Shown: positions 54,170 to 64,000 of the stretch, piece by piece
Position numbering within the stretch: position 1 is the stretch's first letter
Layout of the letters: every line of letters starts with the position of its first letter
NCBI RefSeq assembly: GCF_900115395.1
Contig: NZ_FOWE01000001.1
Span: 682,001-746,000 of the forward strand
Length of the DNA: 64,000 nucleotides
Direction of reading: 5' to 3'
From: Geodermatophilus obscurus
GTDB taxonomy: Bacteria; Actinomycetota; Actinomycetes; Mycobacteriales; Geodermatophilaceae
The notes under the pieces: generated by a model
The model's database searches: none
Seen by the model: only the letters and a program-made list of their open reading frames with translations
What the model was told of the DNA's origin: nothing
Position numbers and translations under genes: made by a program

Positions 54170-54300
54170 TCACGTCGCCCCGTGCGCGAGCAGCATGCGC
54201 CTCACGGATGTGGCAGGCGCCTCCGTGTCATCGACGACCGACAGCGTCTCCTCGAGGGCATCCAGGCCCGACGATCCACGACGGAGAGCGTCCGTGCTCG
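54170..54300 (-). pseudogene. Possible Phd/YefM antitoxin remnant
   Basis: Upstream of the RelE-like ORF, the minus strand reads SSGLDALEETLSVVDDTEAP, which resembles the C-terminal LESLEETLAVL block of Phd-type antitoxins. The expected N-terminal DNA-binding part is not in the same frame. It fits a decayed toxin-antitoxin pair, but the match is short. Confidence 0.3.
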
Positions 54301-54378
54301 CGAGCCCCTGGTGCGCAGGTCGTAGACGAGTCCTCGCGTGACGATGGGTCGGCAGGAATCGCGCCATAGCCTGGAGGC

Positions 54379-55782
54379 GTGCCCGCCTGGCCTCCGAACC
54401 ACCGCATGCCGCACGCGCGTTTCCCCGAGCGGGCATGGCGGGCGATCGCGGGGACCAGCCCGCCGACCGCGCCGATCGGCCTGCGGGCCCAGTCCAGCCG
54501 GATGGACGACCTCACAGCACACGCCGCCCTGGGCCTGGCCCTGCGCATCGGAGCGTCGATGCTGGCCGTCGGGGCCCCCTCTGCCGACGTGACCGCCACG
54601 GTGCTGCGGGTCGCCGCCGCCTACGGGCTGACCAGCTGCCAGGTCGACATCACGTTCACTTCCATCACGGTCAGCTTCGATCGGGAGGACGCAGTTCCGC
54701 TCACCGCGATGCGGATCGTGAGCATGAGCCGGACCGACTACACCCGCCTGCAGGGGATCACCGATCTGGCCCGTGCGATCGGCGCAGGCGACCTCGACGT
54801 CCAGGAGGCACACCGCCGGCTGGACCGGGTGGTCTCGGCGCCCGTCACCTACCGCCGGATCGTGACCACGCTGGCCTGGGCCGGCGTGGCCGGTTGCTTC
54901 GGGCTCGTCCTCGGCGGTGGGTGGCTGGAAGCCCTCGTCGCCGCGCTCACCACCGCCCTCATCGAGCAGGTGATCCGGGTGCTCAACCGGCAGAGCCTGC
55001 CGGTCTTCTTCCAGCAGGTGGCCGGGGCCGCGCTCGCCACGGGGGTCGCCGTCCTCCTGGCCGTCTCGGACGTCGACGTCCGGACCTCCCTGGTCGTCGC
55101 GGCCGGCATCGTCGTCCTCCTCGCCGGACTGTCCCTGGTCAGCTCGGCCCAGGACGCCATCAGCGGCTTCCCGGTGACCGCCGGGGCGCGGGCCTTCGAG
55201 GTGGTGACCCTGACGGCCGGCATCGTCGTGGGCATCGCCGGTGTCCTCGACCTGGCCCAGCGCGCCCAGCTCCCGCTGACCGTCGTCGACACCTCACCCT
55301 CCCCGGTGTCCTTTCCCGTCGCGCTGGCCGCGTCGGCCGGGATCGCCGGGTTCTGGGCCCTCGCCGGCCACGCCCGCCCGCGCGCCGTCGGCCTCGCCGC
55401 GATCGCCGGCGCGCTGGCCTGGACGACGTTCTGGGCGGCCAGCGAACTGGGTGCCGGTCCCGCACTGGCCAGCGGGGTGGCGGCCGTGGTCATCGGGTTC
55501 TGCGGAGAGGCGCTGACCCGGCGGCTACGGGTCCCACCGCAGCTCGTCGCCGTCTGCGGCATCGTCCCGCTGCTGCCCGGGCTGGCCATCTACCACGGCC
55601 TGTTCACCATCGTCGTCGACGCCGACATCGACGGCGGACTGGCCGCCCTCGTCGGAGCCCTGGCCATCGGTCTCGCTCTCGCCGCCGGCGTCACGTTGGG
55701 CGGGTACCTCGGCAGGCCGGTCAGCGGCGAGCGGGACCGTTACGACGAGCGGGTCCGCCGGCGCGCCATGACCGCCGACTGA
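54379..55782 (+). CDS. ThrE-family threonine/serine exporter (fused two-domain form)
   Basis: 467 residues. The cytoplasmic amidohydrolase-like N-domain spans residues 40-165 (LGLALRIGASMLAVGAPSAD, TSCQVDITFTSITVSF). About ten membrane helices follow, including LLAGLSLVSSAQDAISGFPV and LVAVCGIVPLLPGLAIYHGL. Both ThrE_1 and ThrE_2 domains are in one chain, as in the corynebacterial exporter. It exports threonine or serine. GTG 54379 lies very close to a GGAGG; ATG 54406 or ATG 54502 are alternatives. Its neighbour at 56840 is serine dehydratase, so both may limit internal serine, though they are convergent and not co-transcribed. Confidence 0.88.
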   Translation: MPAWPPNHRMPHARFPERAWRAIAGTSPPTAPIGLRAQSSRMDDLTAHAALGLALRIGASMLAVGAPSADVTATVLRVAAAYGLTSCQVDITFTSITVSFDREDAVPLTAMRIVSMSRTDYTRLQGITDLARAIGAGDLDVQEAHRRLDRVVSAPVTYRRIVTTLAWAGVAGCFGLVLGGGWLEALVAALTTALIEQVIRVLNRQSLPVFFQQVAGAALATGVAVLLAVSDVDVRTSLVVAAGIVVLLAGLSLVSSAQDAISGFPVTAGARAFEVVTLTAGIVVGIAGVLDLAQRAQLPLTVVDTSPSPVSFPVALAASAGIAGFWALAGHARPRAVGLAAIAGALAWTTFWAASELGAGPALASGVAAVVIGFCGEALTRRLRVPPQLVAVCGIVPLLPGLAIYHGLFTIVVDADIDGGLAALVGALAIGLALAAGVTLGGYLGRPVSGERDRYDERVRRRAMTAD

Positions 55783-55961
55783 GCCGCCCACCGGTCGCGC
55801 GGCGGCATCCCGGACCCGTCTGCCGCGTACCCGCACCCCCACCCCGTGCGCCGGCTCGAGGTCGGCGCGGGGGCCGAGGAGACCGGTGGACCCGGTCCAG
55901 CGCGGCCCGGGGACGTGGGTTCGCCGGTGGCCGACACGGTGGCCCCCGTCCCGGTAGGCAT
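55740..55961 (-). CDS. Doubtful 73-residue ORF with strong ribosome site
   Basis: ATG 55961 follows a perfect AGGAGG (55971-55966), 19 bp after the purU stop. The product is proline-, threonine- and arginine-rich (MPTGTGATVSATGEPTSPGR) and its end overlaps the exporter gene antisense by 43 bp. I recognise no family. It may be the remains of a third gene of the sdaA-purU operon. Confidence 0.25.
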   Translation of the reverse strand: MPTGTGATVSATGEPTSPGRAGPGPPVSSAPAPTSSRRTGWGCGYAADGSGMPPRDRWAAQSAVMARRRTRSS

Positions 55962-55980
55962 CAGACCTCCTGCGGCCGGT

Positions 55981-56829
55981 TCACCGGAAGACGACCGTGC
56001 TGTGGCCGTTGAGCAGCACCCGCCGCTCGCTGTGCCAGCGCACGGCCCGGGAGAGCGCGAGGGCCTCGGCGTCCTGACCGACGGTGGCCAGTGCACGCGG
56101 ATCGAAGGTGTGGTCGATGCGGATGACCTCCTGCTCGATGATCGGGCCCTCGTCCAGGTCCGGCGTCACGTAGTGCGCGGTCGCGCCGACCAGCTTCACC
56201 CCGCGGTCGAAAGCCTGGTGGTAGGGCTTGGCGCCCTTGAAGCCCGGCAGGAAGGAGTGGTGGATGTTGATGGCCCGGCCGTGCAGGGCGGCGCATGCCT
56301 CGTCGGAGAGCACCTGCATGTACCGGGCGAGCACGACCAGGTCTGCCCGGTGCTCGTCGACCAGCTCGAGCAGCCGCGCCTCGCCCTCCCGCTTGGTCGC
56401 CGGCGTCACTGGCACGTGGACGAACGGCAACCCGGCCGCCTCCGCCATCGGACGCAGGTCCTCGTGGTTGGAGACCACGGCGACGAGGTCGGCCCCCAGG
56501 TTGCCGGCACGCCAGCGGAAGATCAGGTCGTTGAGGCAGTGGCCCAGCTTGGACACCATGACGAGTACGCGCGGTGGGTGGTCGCCGGCGACCTGATAGG
56601 TCATGCCGAACTCCTGTGCCACCGCGTGGAAGTCCGCCGACAGGCGGTCGGTGTCGGTGTCCTGCGAGCAGACGAACGCCGTCCTCAGGAAGAGCTGCCC
56701 GCGGGCAGCGTCGTCGAACTGCTGGTGCTCGACGATGTCGCAACCGTGCTGGAAGAGGAACGAGCTGACCGCGTGCACGATGCCCGGACGCTCCTGACAG
56801 CTCAGCGTGAGGGTGAACGAGTGGGACAC
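55981..56829 (-). CDS. purU: Formyltetrahydrofolate deformylase
   Basis: 282 residues from GTG 56829 with a GAGGAGG site. N-terminal ACT domain (residues 5-85; LSCQERPGIVHAVSSFLFQH) followed by the formyltransferase-fold hydrolase domain. Catalytic residues are N188 and H190 in INIHHSFLPGF and D226 in TPDLDEGPII. It hydrolyses 10-formyl-THF to THF and formate, relieving one-carbon excess. It is 10 bp downstream of sdaA and near sarcosine/dimethylglycine genes, whose demethylation loads THF with one-carbon units, so its purpose here is clear. Confidence 0.95.
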   Translation of the reverse strand: MSHSFTLTLSCQERPGIVHAVSSFLFQHGCDIVEHQQFDDAARGQLFLRTAFVCSQDTDTDRLSADFHAVAQEFGMTYQVAGDHPPRVLVMVSKLGHCLNDLIFRWRAGNLGADLVAVVSNHEDLRPMAEAAGLPFVHVPVTPATKREGEARLLELVDEHRADLVVLARYMQVLSDEACAALHGRAINIHHSFLPGFKGAKPYHQAFDRGVKLVGATAHYVTPDLDEGPIIEQEVIRIDHTFDPRALATVGQDAEALALSRAVRWHSERRVLLNGHSTVVFR

Positions 56830-56839
56830 GGGTGCCTCC

Positions 56840-58213
56840 TCAGCACTCGACGACGTTGAGCGCAAGCCCGCCACGGGCGGTCTCCTTGTACTTGTCCTTC
56901 ATGTCCGCGCCGGTCTCACGCATCGTCTTGATCGCCTTGTCCAGCGGGACGTGGTGCCGCCCGTCACCGCGGACGGCCATGCGAGCCGCGGTGATCGCCT
57001 TGACCGAGCCGACGGCGTTGCGCTCGATGCAGGGGATCTGCACCAGCCCCCCGACCGGGTCGCACGTCAGGCCGAGGTTGTGCTCGATCCCGATCTCGGC
57101 GGCGTTCTCCACCTGCTCGGGGGTCCCCCCGATGACCTCGGCGAGGCCGGCGGCGGCCATGGAGCAGGCCGAGCCGACCTCCCCCTGGCAGCCCACCTCC
57201 GCACCGGAGATCGAGGCGTTCTCCTTGAACAGCAGCCCGATCGCCGCGGCGGTGAGCAGGAACCGGACGACTCCGTCCTCGGAGTAGGAGTCGATGAAGT
57301 CGCGGTAGTAGTGCAGGACCGCCGGCACGATGCCGGCGGCGCCGTTGGTCGGCGCGGTGACCACCCGCCCGCCCGCCGCGTTCTCCTCGTTGACCGCCAG
57401 GGCGTAGAGGGTCACCCACTCCATCGCGCGGAGGGGGTCGGTCTCGTCGCGCTGACCCTCCAGCTGGGCGCGCAGCGCGGCCGCGCGCCGGCGGACCCCG
57501 AGCCCGCCGGGCAGGACGCCGGAGGTCCGGGTGCCGCGCTCCACGCACTCCTGCATCACCGACCAGACGTGCAGCAGACCTGCGCGGACCTCGGCCTCCG
57601 TCCGCCAGCACCGCTCGTTGGCCAGCATCACGTCACTGATGCGCAACCCGGTCTCCCCGGTGTGCGCCAGCAGCTCCTCGCCGGTGCGGAAGGGGTACCG
57701 CACCGGCGTGCTGTCCTCGACGATCACCGGGTTGCCGGCCTCGTCCTGGTCGAGGACGAAGCCGCCGCCCACCGAGTAGTACTCGCGGCGGCGGAGCTCC
57801 GACCCACCGGCGTCGAGGGCCAGGAAGCGCATCCCGTTGCTGTGGAACTCCAGCCGCTTGCGCCGGTGCAGGACGACGTCGTCGTCCACCGAGAACGCGA
57901 TGGGGTGCTCGCCGGCCAGCCGGAGCTTCCCCTCGCGGCGGATGGTCTCGACCCGCGGCCCGGCCGCGAGCGGGTCGACGAGGTCGGGCTGCTCCCCCTC
58001 CAGCCCGAGGACGACGGCCGTCACGCTGCCGTGGCCGTGCCCGGTGGCGCCGAGCGATCCGAACAGCTCGCACCGCACGCCGGCCACCTGCCCGAGCACT
58101 CCCTCCTCGGACAGGCGCGAGGTGAAGGCCCAGGCGGCCCGCATGGGACCGACCGTGTGCGAACTGGACGGGCCGACCCCCACCGTGAACAGGTCGAAGG
58201 CGCTGATGGTCAC
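56840..58213 (-). CDS. sdaA: L-serine ammonia-lyase (iron-sulfur, single chain)
   Basis: 457 residues from GTG 58213 with a GGGAGG site. The beta-domain starts [20 protein letters not shown]; the alpha-domain has [18 protein letters not shown] near residue 290. The cysteines that hold the [4Fe-4S] cluster are in [20 protein letters not shown] and [10 protein letters not shown]. It converts L-serine to pyruvate and ammonia. In an operon with purU, divergent from a GntR regulator. With betaine degradation, glycine plus methylene-THF gives serine, and this enzyme drains it to pyruvate. Confidence 0.96.
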   Translation of the reverse strand: MTISAFDLFTVGVGPSSSHTVGPMRAAWAFTSRLSEEGVLGQVAGVRCELFGSLGATGHGHGSVTAVVLGLEGEQPDLVDPLAAGPRVETIRREGKLRLAGEHPIAFSVDDDVVLHRRKRLEFHSNGMRFLALDAGGSELRRREYYSVGGGFVLDQDEAGNPVIVEDSTPVRYPFRTGEELLAHTGETGLRISDVMLANERCWRTEAEVRAGLLHVWSVMQECVERGTRTSGVLPGGLGVRRRAAALRAQLEGQRDETDPLRAMEWVTLYALAVNEENAAGGRVVTAPTNGAAGIVPAVLHYYRDFIDSYSEDGVVRFLLTAAAIGLLFKENASISGAEVGCQGEVGSACSMAAAGLAEVIGGTPEQVENAAEIGIEHNLGLTCDPVGGLVQIPCIERNAVGSVKAITAARMAVRGDGRHHVPLDKAIKTMRETGADMKDKYKETARGGLALNVVEC

Positions 58214-58299
58214 CCGTGCCTCCCTCTCCCTGTCGGTGGTCGCGACACCACCACCGCCGAACAGCGACACTTTTGGTATATCAGTTGTACAGTTAAGGT
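58214..58299. promoter_or_regulatory. Divergent control region between sdaA and gntR, A+T-rich operator-like patch
   Basis: The stretch 58271-58299 (TTTTGGTATATCAGTTGTAC, then AGTTAAGGT) is markedly A+T-rich and resembles GntR/FadR-type half sites. TACAGT at 58288-58293 would put a transcript start at about the ATG, so the gntR mRNA may be leaderless. Confidence 0.45.
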
Positions 58300-59025
58300 A
58301 TGTCGGTCCCCCGAATGAGGCAAGACCCGTTGGCCGACAACCTCTACGATCTGCTCGTGACCGTCGCACCGCTGGAGCTGGACCCGTCGGCTGCCACATC
58401 CCTGGCGGACAAGGCCTACGTGGCGATCCGAGACCGGCTGATCATGCTCGACATCCGCCCGGGCGATCCCATCGACGACGACGAGCTGGCCAAGGACCTC
58501 GGCGTGGGTCGGACCCCGGTCCGCGAGGCGCTGAAGCGCCTCGAGGGCGACCGGCTCGTGGTGTCCTACCCGCGGCGGGGGACGTTTGCGACGGGCATGG
58601 ACATCTCCGACCTGGCGCACATCTCCGACATCCGCGCGCAGCTCGAGCCGTTGGCCGCCCGTCGAGCCGCCGAGCGAGCCGTCCGCACCGCACATGCCGA
58701 GCTCGACGAGCTGGCCTCGCACATCCAGCAGCTCGACATCGCCCAGCTCGACCGGACGGAGCTCATGCGCTGGGACCTCGCGGTGCACCGCGCCATCTAC
58801 CGGGCGGCCGGCAATCCTCACCTGGAGGACGTCCTGATCCGCTATGACAACCTTGCGACGCGGATCTTCTGCCTGTTCCTCGACCGGCTGCCCACGGTGG
58901 ACGAGCACGTCGGGGAGCACGTGGAGCTGCTCCGCTCGATCGCCGCCGGCGACGCCGATCGGGCTGACGACCTCGCCCGTGAGCACGTCCTGGGCTTCGA
59001 ACGGGCGATCCGCGCGGTGATCTGA
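58300..59025 (+). CDS. GntR-family regulator, FadR subfamily (FCD domain)
   Basis: 241 residues from ATG 58300; no separate ribosome site exists, consistent with a leaderless message. Winged helix at about residues 35-95 ([20 protein letters not shown]), then FCD domain with metal-site histidine block [14 protein letters not shown] near residue 163 and [15 protein letters not shown] near residue 207. Divergent from sdaA-purU and next to the dimethylglycine/sarcosine genes, which it probably controls in response to a methylated glycine or serine. The 57-bp gap to the next gene is convergent. Confidence 0.92.
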   Translation: MSVPRMRQDPLADNLYDLLVTVAPLELDPSAATSLADKAYVAIRDRLIMLDIRPGDPIDDDELAKDLGVGRTPVREALKRLEGDRLVVSYPRRGTFATGMDISDLAHISDIRAQLEPLAARRAAERAVRTAHAELDELASHIQQLDIAQLDRTELMRWDLAVHRAIYRAAGNPHLEDVLIRYDNLATRIFCLFLDRLPTVDEHVGEHVELLRSIAAGDADRADDLAREHVLGFERAIRAVI

Positions 59026-59082
59026 CCGGGGACCTCCTGCCCCGCACCACCAGCCATGCTGGGATGCGCCCCCACGGCCTGG

Positions 59083-62205
<3,123 letters not shown>

Positions 62206-62213
<8 letters not shown>

Positions 62214-64000
62214 CGCGGCGGGCTCCTTCGGGGTCGACGAGCACCGGGCCGGTGACCTCGACCGGGACGAGGGTGCCGTTGACGGGGACGTGGACGGTCT
62301 CGCCGATGCGCGACCTGCCGCCCTTGACCAGGGCCAGGGCGAACGGGCGGGCCAGCTCGGCACTGCGGTAGCTGGACGTGACGTGGCCCAGCATCGGGAC
62401 AGGTGGGGGCGGCAGCCGGCCGTCGGCGAGGAACTCCACGATCTGCGAGCCCTCGGGCAGCACGGTCTGCCGGTCGACGGGCAACAACCCGACCAGCTGC
62501 TTGCGCAGCGGGTCGGAGTTGGCCGGGCGGGCGAAGGAGCGCTTGCCGATGAAATCGGGCTTCTTCTTCGACACCGCCCAGGCCATGCCCAGGTCGTGCG
62601 GGGTGACGGTGCCGTCGGTGTCCTGCCCGATGATCGGGTAGCCCTTCTCCGCGCGCAGGACGTGCATGGTCTCGGTGCCGTACGGCGTGATGCCGTACGA
62701 GCGGCCGGCCTCGAGCAGCCGCTGCCACACCGCGACCGCGTACCAGGGGTTGACGTACACCTCGAAGGCGAGCTCGCCGGAGAAGCTGATCCGGGCCAGC
62801 CGGACCGGCACCCCGTCGAGGGTGGTGTCCCGCCAGGTCATGAACGGGAACGCCTCGGTGGAGACGTCCACCTGCGGGAAGACCGTGCCGACGACGTCGC
62901 GGGACCGCGGACCGACGACGGGGAGGGTGACCCATTGCTCGGTGACCGAGGTGCAGTGGACGCGCAGCTCCGGCCACTCGGTCTGGGCCCACTCCTCCAT
63001 CCAGTCGAGGATCTTCGCCGCGCCGCCGGTGGTGGTGAGGACGAGGAAGCGGTCCTCGGCCAGGCGCAGCACCGTGCCGTCGTCGATCACCATGCCGTCG
63101 ACGCCGCACATGACCCCGTAGCGGACGGAACCGACCTTCAGGCTGCTCATCAGGTTCGTGTAGAGCAGGTCCAGGAGGACGGCGGCGTCGGGACCCTGGA
63201 CGTCGATCTTGCCGAGCGTGGATCCGTCGAGGACCCCGACGCCGGTGCGGGCGGCGGCGCACTCCCGGAGGACCGCGGCCTCCATGTCCTCGCCGGGCTG
63301 CGGGTAGTAGCGGGGACGCTTCCACTGGCCGACGTCCTCGAAGACCGCCCCGGCCGCCACGTGCCACTCGTGCAGGGCGGTGACCCGCTCGGGGTCGAAG
63401 AGCCGGCCACGGTCGCGGCCGGCCAGAGCGGCGAAGGCGACCGGGGTGTAGGGCGGCCGGAACGTGGTGGTCCCGGTGTCCTGCACCGGGATCCCCAGCA
63501 GCTCGGCGGTGATCCCCGAGGTCAGGACGCCGGACGTCTTGCCCTGGTCGTGCGCCGTCCCGATCGTCGTGTAGCGCTTGACGTGCTCGATGGAGCGCAG
63601 GCCGGCGCCGACCGCGCGGGCGATGTCGGCGACCGTCGCGTCCCGCTGCAGGTCGACGAACGAGGTGCTGCCCTCGGCGCCGGAGGTGTCCGGCACCCGC
63701 CACAGCACCAGGGGCGCGGCCGGGACGACGGGCTCGGGGGCGGTGGGCAGCCGGTCCTCCCCCGCCGGCGGGATCGCCAGGGCGCCCAGCGCGGCGCCGG
63801 CCACGCGCTGACCGTCGGCCAGGCAGCCGGCCAGGTCGAACACGCCGGCGGCCGAGCCGGTGACGGCCAGGCCGTCGAGCTGCTCCCCCGGGAGGAACGC
63901 GCCGAGGGCCTCGTCGTAGCGGAGCCGGCCGCGGGTCTGGCTGAACAGGTGCACCGCGGGGTTCCAGCCCCCGCTGACCAGGAGCAGGTCGCAGGCGATC
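62206..64000 (-). CDS. soxA: Sarcosine oxidase, alpha subunit, 5' part cut off by window edge
   Basis: The last ~597 residues of a protein usually about 950-1000 long. At the edge the frame reads ACDLLLVSGGWNPAVHLFSQ, the end of the NAD/FAD-binding part. FVDLQRDATVADIARAVGAG, SIEHVKRYTTIGTAHDQGK and the GcvT half (ARTGVGVLDGSTLGKIDVQG, LRAEKGYPIIGQDTDGTVTP) follow. The alpha subunit carries NAD, FAD/FMN-shared and folate-binding sites of the enzyme that turns sarcosine into glycine, H2O2 and methylene-THF. Confidence 0.95.

Noticed and set aside
54202-54813. 203-codon minus-strand frame before the exporter gene
   Set aside because: No start signal and no coherent domain; it covers the antisense of the exporter N-terminus and the antitoxin-like fragment.

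Overview
The window is very GC-rich DNA (over 70% G+C by eye) with dense, often overlapping genes, many GTG starts and many ATGA/GTGA stop-start overlaps. This fits a high-GC actinobacterium; the gene style suggests Geodermatophilaceae (Blastococcus, Geodermatophilus, Modestobacter), but that placement is inference. No rRNA, tRNA, CRISPR array or intact mobile element was seen. The stretch is mostly carbon catabolism arranged as regulator-plus-operon islands.

Region 1 (1-19.9 kb) is one large locus for an unidentified sugar, glycoside or sugar derivative. It holds a family-1 solute-binding lipoprotein, two permeases, a separate MalK-type ATPase, four Gfo/Idh/MocA oxidoreductases, two DUF6807 (PmoA-like) proteins, a DUF993 protein, a TIM-barrel sugar isomerase-like protein, an epimerase/dehydratase-like SDR, an enolase-superfamily dehydratase, a D-2-hydroxyacid dehydrogenase, an MFS exporter, an M24-like protein and a LacI regulator. 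Five copies of a GGCAAGCGCTTTCYA operator stand upstream of its transcription units, so the locus looks like one LacI regulon. The gene set resembles oxidise-then-cleave (keto-sugar) glycoside catabolism, but I can name no described pathway with this composition.

Region 2 (19.9-24.6 kb): 5-dehydro-4-deoxyglucarate dehydratase, 2,5-dioxovalerate dehydrogenase, glycerate kinase and an IclR regulator form the lower glucarate/galactarate pathway. Region 3 (24.7-28.8 kb): a tandem dimeric-barrel protein, then ppsA with its bifunctional regulator. Region 4 (28.9-34.2 kb): an SDR, a split transketolase, a GntP-type permease, a 49-residue ORF and a GntR regulator with a nearby 22-bp palindrome. Region 5 (34.2-42 kb): two decayed FAD-monooxygenase copies flank small conserved genes, followed by a GAF/PAS/SpoIIE phosphatase and a GMC oxidoreductase fused to a DUF1080 (3-keto-glycoside hydrolase-like) domain.

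Region 6 (42.2-50.1 kb): a polyol uptake and oxidation operon (solute-binding protein, two permeases, zinc alcohol dehydrogenase, mannitol-type dehydrogenase) diverges from a SorC regulator; it has no ATPase of its own. Region 7 (50.2-54.4 kb): DHFR-like reductase, a broken LacI gene, a Bcr/CflA-type exporter, a small conserved gene, and a scar holding an inactive tyrosine-recombinase tail and RelE/antitoxin remnants. Region 8 (54.4-64 kb): ThrE-type exporter, then sdaA-purU, a GntR regulator, a dimethylglycine-oxidase-like gene and soxG-soxA (cut by the window end), together glycine betaine/sarcosine demethylation with one-carbon and serine disposal.
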